Notes under the pieces: generated by a model
Told to the model about the DNA's origin: nothing
Database searches by the model: none
Seen by the model: only the letters and a program-made list of their open reading frames with translations
In this document: one piece after another, positions 34,778 to 45,700 of the stretch
How positions within the stretch are numbered: position 1 is the first letter of the stretch
Layout of the letters: each line of letters starts with the position of its first letter
Made by a program: the position numbers and the translations under genes
Assembly (NCBI GenBank): GCA_963807425.1
Contig: CAWEBZ010000003.1
Location: 1-64,000, forward strand
From: VRUE01 sp963807425
Lineage (GTDB): Bacteria > Actinomycetota > Thermoleophilia > Solirubrobacterales > 70-9
DNA: 64,000 nucleotides
Direction: 5' to 3'

Positions 34778-35218
34778 TCAGGAGAGGTCTCGCGGGGAGC
34801 CTTCGCCCCGGGTGCCAGCGCCGTTGCGCTCACGGATCGCCTGCTCACGCGCCTTCTCCAGCGCCCGCTCCTGGGCGAGGCGGGTGATTTGGGCGGCCTG
34901 GCGCGACATGATCACGCTGAAGTTCAGGGCCAGCCCAAGCAGCAGCAGCAGCACGATCGAGAAGAGGGCGACGTTGGTGTCGCGGACGCCCATCGCGTCG
35001 GCGACAAGCTCGAGCAGGCCGGGGAAGGCGGCGCCGGCGAGCATTCCCAGGCCGGCGACGAACCAGACGACGCTGTAGCGCTCCTGCAGCCGGTCGCGGC
35101 GGATCAGGTCGAGGATCAGCAGCATGAAGGCAACCGCGAGGATCGCCGCGATGATCCGCGTCTGCGAGGTGAGATGGACCTGCGGAGCCTGGGTCGCCCC
35201 CAGCAGAAGTGCGCTCAT
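34778..35218 (-). CDS. DUF2304 membrane protein
   Basis: 146 residues from ATG 35218. Three membrane helices (about 17-37, 45-67 and 80-98) are followed by a long charged helix. The family occurs next to GT2 glycosyltransferases, where it may help membrane lipid-linked sugar synthesis. It overlaps the glycosyltransferase stop by 4 bp, so it is cotranscribed and downstream of it. Confidence 0.82.
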   Translation of the reverse strand: MSALLLGATQAPQVHLTSQTRIIAAILAVAFMLLILDLIRRDRLQERYSVVWFVAGLGMLAGAAFPGLLELVADAMGVRDTNVALFSIVLLLLLGLALNFSVIMSRQAAQITRLAQERALEKAREQAIRERNGAGTRGEGSPRDLS

Positions 35219-35943
35219 CGCTCGGGCTCGACTCGGCGCGGCCTGAACTGTCCAACCATCAGCACGATCAACCCCTTGAAGATGAAGAAGGCCGAGCGCA
35301 GCGGCGTCAGGAACGAGGTCCCGCCCGCCCGCTCCAGCATCCGCACCGGCACCTCCTCGACCCGCAGCCCCTCGCGCACGGCGAGCTGCAGCGACTCGAT
35401 CTCGGCGAAGTCCGGCGAGTAGCGCTCGCTGAACAGCGCCATCACCCGGCGGTTCGCGGCCCGCATCCCGCTCGTCGTGTCGGTGAAGCGCTGCCGTGTC
35501 GCCAGGGTGAGGAAGAAGCGGAAGACGCCGGTGCCGACCCGTCGCGAGAAGGTCGGCTTGTAGTCGTCGCTCTCGGCGGCGGCACCACCATCGCGGTAGC
35601 GCGAGCCGATCACCAGGTCGGCACGGTCGGCATGGACCTCCGCGAGCAGGCGCGCGACCTCCGCCGGCGGGTGCTGGCCGTCGGCGTCGAGGTGGGCGCA
35701 GAAGTCGTAGCCCTCGCGCAGGGCATGCAGGTAGCCGGTCTGCAGCGCCGCTCCCAGCCCCTGGTTGAAGGGCAGCGAGGCGACCAGCGCGCCGGCCTCC
35801 CGCGCCCGCGCCGCGGTCGCGTCGCCGGAGCCGTCGTCGATCACCAGTAGGTCCGCCTCGGGCAGGGACTTGCGCACGCCGGCGATTACCACCGCGATCG
35901 AGCCCTCCTCGTTCCAGGCCGGAATGAAGACCAAAGTCCGCAT
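35215..35943 (-). CDS. Family 2 glycosyltransferase (dolichyl-phosphate mannose synthase-like)
   Basis: 242 residues, GT-A fold. The nucleotide-sugar motif FIPAWNEEGSI is at 6-16, VIDDGSGDAT near 35-44, the DxD motif is CAHLDADGQHPP near 80-91, and the SRYRDGG loop follows. It resembles polyprenol-phosphate sugar synthases. The DUF2304 gene follows, as in envelope-polysaccharide gene sets. The sugar and acceptor are unknown. Confidence 0.9.
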   Translation of the reverse strand: MRTLVFIPAWNEEGSIAVVIAGVRKSLPEADLLVIDDGSGDATAARAREAGALVASLPFNQGLGAALQTGYLHALREGYDFCAHLDADGQHPPAEVARLLAEVHADRADLVIGSRYRDGGAAAESDDYKPTFSRRVGTGVFRFFLTLATRQRFTDTTSGMRAANRRVMALFSERYSPDFAEIESLQLAVREGLRVEEVPVRMLERAGGTSFLTPLRSAFFIFKGLIVLMVGQFRPRRVEPER

Positions 35944-35993
35944 CCAACGATTCTCCCACGCGGCCCAGATTGGATTTGTGTTAGTAAACCTTC

Positions 35994-37294
35994 ATGAGGC
36001 GGATAGGCATGCGACTCTGGCTGGCCGGCGCGTTCGCCGCGGTTTCGCTGATCACCGCTTTCGCCGTCTATCTCTTTGGCGACAACCAGCGGGCGCTGGT
36101 TGCTTCGGTGCTGATCGGCGTCCTCGCCGGCTTTCTGATCGCCGCGGCGATCTCCCACCGGGTCCTGCGGCTGGCCCAGGCCGCCGGCGAGATGGCCGCC
36201 GGCTCCTTCGACGCGCCGCTCGAGGTATCGGGCTACGACGAGATCGGCGACCTCGCCCGCGCCCTGGAGTCGATGCGCGCCTCGCTCAAGGAGAGCTTCG
36301 GCGTGCTGACCGCCGACCGCAACAAGCTCGAGGCGATCTTCGACGGGCTCACCGACGCGGTGATGGTGGTCGACGACGAGGGACCCGTGCGCTTCTCCAA
36401 CCGCGCCGCGGCGGAGCTGCTCGACGCCTCGGGCCAGCCGTCCGGGGCCCTGCTGCCGCACCTGCGTCGCGCGCGCGAGGTCGGCTTCGCCGCCCACCCG
36501 GCGCTGCGGATCGGCGACCGCGCCTACGCGATGCAGGCGCGCTCCCTGCCCGATGAGCGTGCCGTGCTGGCGGTGGTCCGCGACCGCACCGAGGAGATGC
36601 GGCGCGAGTTCGCCGAAGCCGACTTCGTCTCCAACGCCGCGCACGAGCTGCGCAACCCGCTGGCCGGGATCTCAGGCGCAATCGAGGTCCTGCAGGATGG
36701 CGCCAAGGACGATCCCAAAGCCCGCGACCACTTCCTCTCCCGCCTCGCCGAGGACGCCGATCGGATGAGCCGCCTCACCCAGGCGCTGCTCACCCTGGCC
36801 CGGGTCGAGTCGCTGGGAGCGGGGGAGACCGAGGTCGTCGACGTGCCGATCGCGATCCGCGACGTCGTTGCCGCGGTCGAGGCGCCCAAACACGTCGACC
36901 TCGTGGTCGAGTCGGAGCCCGATTTGACCGCCAAGGGGGACCCGACCTTGCTGCGCCAGGTGATGATTGGCTTGCTGACCAACGCCTTCAAGAACACGCC
37001 ACCCCCCGGCACCGTTACCGTTCGCGGCCGTCGCGACGGCGAGGCAGAGGTGATCTTGGAAGTCATAGACACAGGAACGGGCATCCCGGCGGCGGAGATC
37101 GACCGCGTCTTCGAGCGCTTTTACAGGCGCACCGAGTCGCGCAAGCAGGAGGGCTTCGGCCTCGGCCTGGCGATCGCGCGGCGCATGGTCAGCGTCATGG
37201 GCGGCGAGATCGGCGCCAGCTCGGTCGAGGGCACCGGCAGCACCTTCTGGGTCCGCCTCCCCGTCGCCCAACCGAGCCCGACCCCGGTGGCCTG

Positions 37295-37295
<1 letters not shown>
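35994..37295 (+). CDS. Sensor histidine kinase
   Basis: 433 residues. Two membrane helices (about 9-27 and 35-54) enclose only a short loop, then a HAMP domain (about 56-104), a PAS-like region (about 112-200) and a HisKA domain with the phosphorylated His217 (AAHELRNPLAG). The HATPase part has LLTNAFKNTPPPG, DTGTGIPAAEID and GFGLGLAIAR. The short loop suggests sensing in or near the membrane. Its stop overlaps the response regulator start by 1 bp. Confidence 0.93.
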
Positions 37296-37999
<704 letters not shown>

Positions 38000-38309
38000 G
38001 CCGACTCTGATTCAGGAACCTCGCCGGTTCCGCCTGGCCATCCCTGCTCCCTTTCGTCGATTCGCCGGATCCCGGTAAATCGCCCTTTCTAGAGCCGTTT
38101 CAAGTCCTCCAGCACAAGCCCTGGCGGACCAGAAACGCACGGGCGCCTTGACTTTCATGAATCAATCTGTTTCCCTTCTCTCGTACTTCATGTACGCCAT
38201 AGTTCAGTAGCTCGTCAGGGAACGGGCACGCCACAGGGAAACCGAGCCCACGGGGGCCGCTAAGGGAAGCGGCCGGCAGAGGGGCTCACGGGACAAGGAG
38301 AGGGACTTG
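38000..38309 (+). ncRNA. Intergenic stretch with candidate structured leader (38224-38287)
   Basis: 310 bases without a gene, upstream of the collagen-like gene. Near the 3' end is a hairpin GGCCGCT (38255-38261), loop AAGGGA, AGCGGCC (38268-38274). It is enclosed by GAGCCC (38244-38249) and GGGCTC (38282-38287), while GCCC of the first arm could also pair with GGGC at 38224-38227, so two structures compete. The 3' arm ends 8 nt before the AAGGAG ribosome-binding site. A TTGACT near 38147 may be a -35 element. No known riboswitch class was matched. Confidence 0.4.
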
Positions 38310-39092
38310 ATGTTCTCGCTACTGCGCAACCGCTTCGGGATTCCAGGAGTCATTTCCGTGATCGCACTCGTCTTCGCGCTGGCTGGAGGCGCTTTCGCCG
38401 CCAACGATCTCGGAGACACCGGGAGCTCCAAGGCCACAGCGAGCGCCAAGGCGAAGCGGGGACCAAAAGGACCGAAAGGGGCCACGGGGCCGGCAGGACC
38501 AGTAGGGCCGGCAGGACCACAGGGTCAACCGGGCCCACAGGGTCCAGCGGGTGCAAACGGCAAAGATGGCGCTCCCGGACCGAGCGGTGCCGCCGGCACC
38601 AACGGCATCAGCGTTACCAGCACTCTCGAGCCCCCGGGAGCCAACTGCAGCAGCGGAGGCTCCAAATTCGTCGCTGCCAGCGGCACCACCTTCGCCTGCA
38701 ACGGCCAGTCCGGCTTCACCAGCACTCTGCCCGCGGGCAAAACCGAGAAGGGCACCTACGCGTACAACGGCTCGGCCTCCGACACGCTCGGGGTATTCGT
38801 CCCGATCTCGTTCAACATTCCCCTCGCGGCCAATCTCGATGCCGCCCACGCTGTCTTCGTTCCGGGCGACGGAGTGAACCCCGAGCCGGCCAACTGCGCT
38901 GGGTCCGTAGCGAATCCCACTGCCACCAGCGGCTACCTCTGCGTCTATGACTCCACCACATCGAACTCGGCTTTCTCCGTGATCGTCGACCTCAATGTCT
39001 CGCCTGGCGCCAGTGCTGCGGGCGCACTAATGAAATTCACCGTAGAGGCCGATGCGGCATGGGGTTTTGGGTCCTGGGCGGTGACCGGTTAG
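38310..39092 (+). CDS. Secreted collagen-like protein
   Basis: 260 residues from ATG 38310 (AAGGAG upstream). A signal-peptide-like segment (about 11-31, IPGVISVIALVFALAGGAFAA) is followed by about 16 Gly-X-Y triplets (residues 50-98, such as GPKGPKGATGPAGPVGP), then a Cys-containing C-terminal domain rich in Ser, Thr and Ala. Collagen-like repeats in bacteria form triple-helical rods at the surface. A beta-rich globular end probably nucleates trimers. The codon use is less GC-rich than in the housekeeping genes. It may belong with the two large secreted proteins downstream. Confidence 0.85.
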   Translation: MFSLLRNRFGIPGVISVIALVFALAGGAFAANDLGDTGSSKATASAKAKRGPKGPKGATGPAGPVGPAGPQGQPGPQGPAGANGKDGAPGPSGAAGTNGISVTSTLEPPGANCSSGGSKFVAASGTTFACNGQSGFTSTLPAGKTEKGTYAYNGSASDTLGVFVPISFNIPLAANLDAAHAVFVPGDGVNPEPANCAGSVANPTATSGYLCVYDSTTSNSAFSVIVDLNVSPGASAAGALMKFTVEADAAWGFGSWAVTG

Positions 39093-39154
39093 ACCCAAAT
39101 GAGCGAACTAAGCGCAATCTCGGGTAACACACCCACACTTATTAACCCCGACCA

Positions 39155-42100
39155 ATGAGGGATCGAGTGACACGTCAAACGCAGACATCTCCAACGGTAC
39201 CCAGAGGCTACCGGCATCGCCGCAGCCTAATCAGCTATGGCGTGGCGCTCACTCTCATCCTTCTAGCTGGCATGACGGTTGGTCCGCCTTCGGCGAGCGC
39301 TGGCAGGGAAATCTATGCGACCTTTGGCTCAGCCGGTAGTGGGAATGGCCAGTTCCAAGGTATTACGGATCTTGATAGCGAGCAGACAACAGGTGATGTC
39401 TACGTGCTCGACTCGGGTAACAGCCGAGTTCAGCATTTTGATTCTGACGGAAACTATCTATCGCAATTCGGTGGATCCTGGGGTGATCATGGTTCTCTGG
39501 CAATAGATCAGTCCGATGGATCTATCTATGTGGCGGACTCCCTAAATCACCGAGTACAGAAGTTCGATTCAACTGGCAACTTTGTTCTTGAATTTGGATC
39601 GCAGGGAAATGGCCCTGGGCAGTTCGGCGATTGCTATGCAGGATTCGCGGGCGCCCGCCTCGCAATCGCGGTGAGCCCCGATACCGGTGAGGTGTATGTC
39701 ACTGACAGCGCAAACTCTCGCGTTGAGCGCTTTGATTCCTCAGGCGCCTTCCTTAGCTCCTTCGGTTCATCAGCACCCGAGCCTGGTCCTGGGCAATTCG
39801 ATGAGGGGGAAGGATGTCCTGCACTCTCCGGTGTCGAGGTTGACTCCAAAGGCAACGTGTACGTATTCGAGAGTCGTAACTCCAATCACGGTTCCGTTGA
39901 TCCAATACACAAGTTCACTGCTACTGGCTCCTTTATCTCTGCAATCTCCGGTATCAGTGACGTGAATGCGATAGCTGTCAATTTGAATACCGACCATTTG
40001 TATGTCCTGCAGAATCCTTCTGGGTCGGGGACTCCCTTCATCTCAGAGCACGATGCCACTGGCGCAATTGTAGAAAAACACGGTGGCAATTCATCTGGGA
40101 ACAGCATTGCCGTCAATTCTACTACGGGTAGAATTTATAGTTCCGAGTCACACAGAGTCCTCATTCTCGACCACGTCATTCCACCGACTGTCTCGGTACA
40201 ACCGGCAACTGCGGTTACTGTGGATGCGGCGACTCTTCATGGCACCGTCAATCCCGGCGGCCAGCCTGCCGCTTACTACTTCGAGTACAGCGCTGACGGC
40301 AGCACCTGGGAAAGAGCCCCCGCCGCCAACGTCGATGTCGGGTCCGGCAACACCGACATCGCGGTCAGCGAGAGTATTTCTGGCCTCGACCCCAGCATCG
40401 ACTACCAGTTCCGCCTCGTCGCCACCCGACCGCCGTTCGATGTCGGCACCGCAATTAGCTCGCCACTCGTCTTTACGACCGGCGATGTAGCGCCAAGCGC
40501 CGAGACGATCAGCTGGCCCTACCGCACGTCCACCGCGGTCAATCTCGCGGCCCGCGTCAATCCGCGCAGCGCTCCGACCACTTACTACTTCGAGTACGGG
40601 CCGACCCCCAGCTACGGTTCCACCTTGCCGGCATCGATGGATGCTAGTGCAGGGGACGGCAGACTGAGCCGATTGGTCTTGCAGGAGGTCACAGGCCTTG
40701 CTCCCAGCATGACGCTTCACTATCGGGTAGTCGCCACTAACGCCGCCGGTACCGTGAGCGGCGAGGATCGGACCGTGACGACCCGCGTCGACGACGCGGA
40801 GCTCGATCACGGGGCACTCCCGGGGCCTCCGGACAGCGACCGCGCTTACGAGCAGGTGAGCATGCCCGATACCAACGGCAACGCGGCCGGCGCTGGGCTC
40901 GCTTTCTCAGCCGATGGAGATCGCTACCTCTATGCCGTCCAGGGTGGCACTGAGCTGGGAACTACCGGAGGCCTTTTCTCGATGACCTTTGCTGAGCGAA
41001 CAACGGCGGGGTGGAAATCGCGGAACATCGATCCCCCTCGGTCTGAGGCGCGCGGGAATTTCTGGCTGTCTCCAGGTGTCGATTCTAACCTCTCGCAGGT
41101 AGTCAACTTCAACCTCGGGTTCAGTGTGGATACCACGGCGTGGAGGATGTTCGCTGACTCTCCCGCCGAACAGTTGACGTTTCCGGCCGGGCTCAACCTC
41201 ACAGAAGACCTCGCCTCCGCTTCCCCGGCATACTCAGCCGATCTTTCCTCCACCGTCCTTGCATCTAGTTCACCACTCGATCCCGATCATCCCTACCCCC
41301 TCGGAAGTCTGGCGCTCTACTCGATCGAGTCCGATGGACCGAGAATGGTCAGCCTGCTGCCCGACGACTCGGCGCCTCCCTGCGGGATTCCTCAAGGCGC
41401 TTCGACTGCGTGGTCGTCTGGCGGAAATAGAGACAAGATCAATCGACTTTCTGCCGATGGGGACCGTCTCTTCTTTCCATCCACTGGTGCCGACTGTGGC
41501 CCGCTCCGGCTCTTCATGCGTACCGCGGACCAAGATGGAAGCCTTGCAAACGGCGCTACGACCCTGATCTCGGGCTCACCGATCTCTGGGCCCGATTGGG
41601 GGGGCGTTTTCCTGACGGCGACCCCTGGCGGCCCAGCGGACCCCAAACCTACCGTCTTCTTTTGGACGGCCTCTCGGCTCGATCCCGACGATGAGGCGGT
41701 AACAGACGGTGGCGAAGGAAGCGACGTCTACAGCTACAGGGTTGCCGACGGAAGCTTTCGCTGTATCACCTGTCACATCGCAGATCCGAGCATCCGTCGC
41801 GGTTCCCACCCCGAAACCGAAACGATGGCGATGGCGATGGCCGAAGACGGCTCCCGTTTCTACTTCACTTCCCAGCGCCGCTTGCTTCCAGGCGAGGGCC
41901 GGCCTGGTGCCTTCAATGTTTACCGCCTCGACGTAGCCGATGGTGACCTCGCCTACGTCGCGACCAGCGACCAAGCGGTGGGAATGAGACCGGAAGCCGG
42001 GGAGGCACTGACTCCTGACGGCAGAGTCTTGGTCTTTACCTCTTCCGACCCCAGCCTCGACGCCCTCACAGCCAGCGAGAACGGCGGTCTCCAGCAGTAC

Positions 42101-42790
42101 TACCGCTACGACGACGCCGAGCGTTCGCTGGTTTGCGTCTCCTGTCCTGCGAATGCCCCAGCCGATGCCGAGCTTTCGAGCGAGCTGGTGCAAGGCAACG
42201 TCAATGTGTCCTTCCGTCCTACCCCGCTCACAGAGGATGGCGATTTCGTCTTCTCCACTCCTACGCCTCTTCTCAGCCAGGACCAAAACACCTCTGCCCC
42301 CGGTCAGGATCCCGGGGTCGGCACCGACCTCTACGAGTGGCGCGACGGCCGGCTGCTGCTTGTCACCGACGGGATAACCGGCCATGCGGCGCTGCAGCCC
42401 CCAGCGCTTCAGGGTGTCTCCCCCAGCGGCCGCGACGTCTTCTTCGCCGCCACGGCGAGCTTCACGGCAGAAGCGGGCGACGGCTACCGCAAGACTTACG
42501 ACGCACGTATCGGAGGTGGCTTCGCGATACCCACTCCGCGACCGCCCTGCTCGCTCGAGGTCTGCCAGGGGGATCCCAAAGGCGCCCCGGATGCGCCGGC
42601 TGCGGCAACCTCCATTCTCGTCGGGCCCGGTAATTCGAAACAGAGGGCTCGTGGGCGCTGCGGTAATGGCTCCAAGCGGATTCGCAGAAATGGCAAGGCA
42701 CGTTGCGTCAAAACGGCAAACACCAAAGACAGGCATCGAGGCAAGCAGAAGAGAGCGCACGGCAAGCAAACGACCAACGGGAACGGGTGA
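39155..42790 (+). CDS. Large secreted NHL-repeat/fibronectin-like/beta-propeller protein
   Basis: 1211 residues with a signal peptide (about 24-48, ISYGVALTLILLAGMTVGPPSASAG). Residues about 52-330 are NHL-type repeats with spaced VYVLDSGNSRVQHFDSDGNYLSQFG, VYVTDSANSRVERFDSSG and similar units. Two Fn3-like modules follow (about 345-545; VNPGGQPAAYYFEYS, VNPRSAPTTYYFEYG). From about 580 the protein has PD40-like propeller blades (DGDRYLYAVQGG, DGSRFYFTSQ, DGRVLVFTSSDPS). The end is Lys/Arg-rich. It is likely extracellular; no catalytic site is evident. Confidence 0.8.
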   Translation: MRDRVTRQTQTSPTVPRGYRHRRSLISYGVALTLILLAGMTVGPPSASAGREIYATFGSAGSGNGQFQGITDLDSEQTTGDVYVLDSGNSRVQHFDSDGNYLSQFGGSWGDHGSLAIDQSDGSIYVADSLNHRVQKFDSTGNFVLEFGSQGNGPGQFGDCYAGFAGARLAIAVSPDTGEVYVTDSANSRVERFDSSGAFLSSFGSSAPEPGPGQFDEGEGCPALSGVEVDSKGNVYVFESRNSNHGSVDPIHKFTATGSFISAISGISDVNAIAVNLNTDHLYVLQNPSGSGTPFISEHDATGAIVEKHGGNSSGNSIAVNSTTGRIYSSESHRVLILDHVIPPTVSVQPATAVTVDAATLHGTVNPGGQPAAYYFEYSADGSTWERAPAANVDVGSGNTDIAVSESISGLDPSIDYQFRLVATRPPFDVGTAISSPLVFTTGDVAPSAETISWPYRTSTAVNLAARVNPRSAPTTYYFEYGPTPSYGSTLPASMDASAGDGRLSRLVLQEVTGLAPSMTLHYRVVATNAAGTVSGEDRTVTTRVDDAELDHGALPGPPDSDRAYEQVSMPDTNGNAAGAGLAFSADGDRYLYAVQGGTELGTTGGLFSMTFAERTTAGWKSRNIDPPRSEARGNFWLSPGVDSNLSQVVNFNLGFSVDTTAWRMFADSPAEQLTFPAGLNLTEDLASASPAYSADLSSTVLASSSPLDPDHPYPLGSLALYSIESDGPRMVSLLPDDSAPPCGIPQGASTAWSSGGNRDKINRLSADGDRLFFPSTGADCGPLRLFMRTADQDGSLANGATTLISGSPISGPDWGGVFLTATPGGPADPKPTVFFWTASRLDPDDEAVTDGGEGSDVYSYRVADGSFRCITCHIADPSIRRGSHPETETMAMAMAEDGSRFYFTSQRRLLPGEGRPGAFNVYRLDVADGDLAYVATSDQAVGMRPEAGEALTPDGRVLVFTSSDPSLDALTASENGGLQQYYRYDDAERSLVCVSCPANAPADAELSSELVQGNVNVSFRPTPLTEDGDFVFSTPTPLLSQDQNTSAPGQDPGVGTDLYEWRDGRLLLVTDGITGHAALQPPALQGVSPSGRDVFFAATASFTAEAGDGYRKTYDARIGGGFAIPTPRPPCSLEVCQGDPKGAPDAPAAATSILVGPGNSKQRARGRCGNGSKRIRRNGKARCVKTANTKDRHRGKQKRAHGKQTTNGNG

Positions 42791-42798
42791 CGCGGCAG

Positions 42799-45700
42799 AT
42801 GACAAAGCAGACGACGACAATGCCCATCGCGACTCGATACTCGGCTCCATCGCGCATTTGCATCCATCTACTTGCCTTTCTCGGTTTCTGTGGGGTCGTA
42901 ATGGGGATGAGCCCGGCGGTGGGAAAGGCTGCCGCGCCCCAGTGGGATCTCTCGCTGCATCACAACGAGGGTCACTTCGCCCCGGGTGCGATCAACGAGT
43001 ACTGGCTCGACGTTCGCAATATCGGCGACGCTGCGAGCAGCGGCCAGATGAAAGTCGCGATCGCCTTTCCGCCTGGCATGTCGCTGCACGCCGTGGTCGA
43101 TAGTGGTCCCCGAGGCCACCTCGGCAATCCCCCGGCCGGCTGGTCCTGCGCCGGCAGCCCCGGTGACGCACTGGTGACATGCACCTGGATCGCGGCCGCG
43201 ATCCAGCCTGGCGCTTGGGCATCTCCTCCGCCCATTAGCAACGGCGGCAGAGCCCCAGGCCTTCTCATCGATGTAGCCGTTGCTCCTCAGGCGACTGGGG
43301 TCCTAACGCCGGTAGCTTCAGTCTCGGGCGGCGGCGCACCCGATGCCGACATAGAGGAAGAGCCGACCATCGTCAGCCCCGATCCAGCCAAATTCGGAAT
43401 CGTCCCGGAAACGTGGAAGGCCGACTTTCACCAGCCAGATGCCAACACCCCGGTCCGCCAGGCAGGCGCCCATCCCTATCAGGCCGACTTCGCCTTCGAC
43501 ATGAACTCGATCATCAACGCGGAGGCATCGAAAGATCTCCCCCCGGCGGCCACCGCCTTCCGTCGCGTCTTCACCTCCAGCGGCACGCTACGTAATCTCA
43601 CCGTCGACCTTCCCGCCGGCTTCGTCGGCAACCCGACCGCGCTCGGCGAATGCAGCGAGGTTCAGCTCAACGCCAACCAGTGTCCACCGTCCAGTCAGGT
43701 CGGCCGTATCGATCTCCACGTCGCGCCTCCCGGCATCGGGGATGCAGCTCTCGATCTTCACCAAGCCGTCTACAACATGCGCCATCCAAGGGGCGTTATT
43801 ACCGACTTTGCCTTCTCGATCTCTGCGGTGATTACAGTCCACATCCGCTCCGGCCTTGACGCCAGCGACTATCACGTAACGACCACCGTCCCCAACACCT
43901 TTGAGACGGCGCTCTACGATCAGAAGTTGACAATCTGGGGTGTGCCAGCCGATCCTCGCCATGACATCGACCGCTGCACTTTGTCCTCCGAACAGGGCAT
44001 CGGTTCAACAATCCGCGACGATGGCAGCCGCTGCGCCACGGATCTCCCGGTCAAGCCGTTCATCACCATGCCGGGCCAGTGTCAGCAGTCCGATGACATC
44101 ACCGTCAGACGCGTCGAGTCCTGGCAGGATTCGGGGGTGTATGGACCCCAGATGGACTGGCCGCAGCCGGGTTTTCAGCAGACCGGCTGCGAGAAACTGC
44201 GCTTCGATCCGCGCGTAAGCATTCACCCCGTCAGCCAAGCCGCCAACACGCCGACCGGCCTCGACGTCCACATTCAGGTTCCGCAGAACGAGAACCCCAA
44301 CGCTCTGGATACGGCCCACGTGAAGAGCACAGTGGTCACCTTCCCCAAGGGCATGACACTCTCCCCGTCCTTCGCCGATGGGCTGCAGGCCTGCGGCCTC
44401 GATCAGATCGGGCTGGGGACCAACGATCCGATCAGCTGTCCAGATGCCTCGCGTATTGGCACCGTCGACCTGACCACTCCTCTACTGCCAAACCCGCTCG
44501 AGGGCTCGATGTTCCTCGCCAAGCAAAAAGAGAACCCTTTCGGCTCGCTGCTGGCGATGTACTTGGTCATTCACGACACCGAAGACCGCGGCGTCCTGCT
44601 CAAGGTCCCCGGTCGGATAGACCTCGACCAGAAAACAGGTCAGATCGTCACAACCTTCGACCAGCTGCCCCAGCTGCCCTTCGACGACCTCTCCCTGCGC
44701 TTTCGCAGCGGACCGAGGGCCCCGTTGATCAATCCCGCAAGCTGCGGCACCAAGACGATCGGGATCGAGGTCGTCTCCCATGCTCAGCCCGACGTCGCCC
44801 TCGATGCCTCCGATTCCTATGAGGTCCTCGAAGGCCCTGCCGGACACCCTTGCGTAAACAGCGAGGCAGAGCGTCCCTTCGACCCGAAGATCTCCGGCGG
44901 CACGCTGAACCCCCAGGCCGGCTCCTTCAGCCCCTTCCTCTTCCGCATGACCCGAACCGACGCAGACCAGGAGCTCTCCCAGATCGGGGTAACCGTCCCG
45001 CCGGGCCTTACCGCGAAGCTCGCCGGCATCCCTTTCTGTTCAGATGCGGCGATCTCAGCGATCTCCTCCGAGCTGGCAACGGGCCTCGGCGAGCTAGGAG
45101 CCCCTCACTGCCCAGTTGCCTCTCAGATCGGCACCGTAAGCGCGGGGGTGGGAGCGGGACTTGGTCCCAACTACTTCCCCGGCAAGATCTATCTCGCCGG
45201 TCCCTACAAAGGCGCTCCGCTGAGCCTCGCCGTGGTGATCGCCAGCCTCGCCGGTCCCTTCGACCTCGGCAACGTGGTCGTGAGGACCGCCCTGCACGTC
45301 AATCCCGAAACCGCCCAGGTAAGAGCGCTATCGGATCCCTTCCCGCTGATCTTCCACGGCGTCCTATTGAGGGTCAGAGACGTGCGGATTAACCTCGACC
45401 GCAACGACCTAACCCTCAACCCGACCAACTGCGACCCCTTGGCGATCGACGCTCACTTGACCGGAACCGGGGGAGACATCCTCACCACCGCAGACGACAC
45501 CGTGGCGGACAGAAGCGAGCGCTTCCAGGTGGCCAACTGCGCCAACCTGCCCTTCAAACCGAAGCTCTCCTTCAAGCTCAAGGGAGGGACCAAGCGAGGC
45601 CAGTTCCCGGCCTTCCAGGCGGTCCTCAAGGCAAGACCGGGAGACGCCAACATCGCCAAGAGCACCGTCGTCTTGCCCCGCTCGGAGTTCATCGAACAGG

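Noticed and set aside
38221..38300. Partial likeness of the leader (CACGCCACAGGGAAACC) to the c-di-GMP-I riboswitch
   Set aside because: Further core elements such as the GNRA tetraloop, the ACGCAAAGCC segment and the second paired arm are not in place, so it was listed only as an unclassified structured leader.
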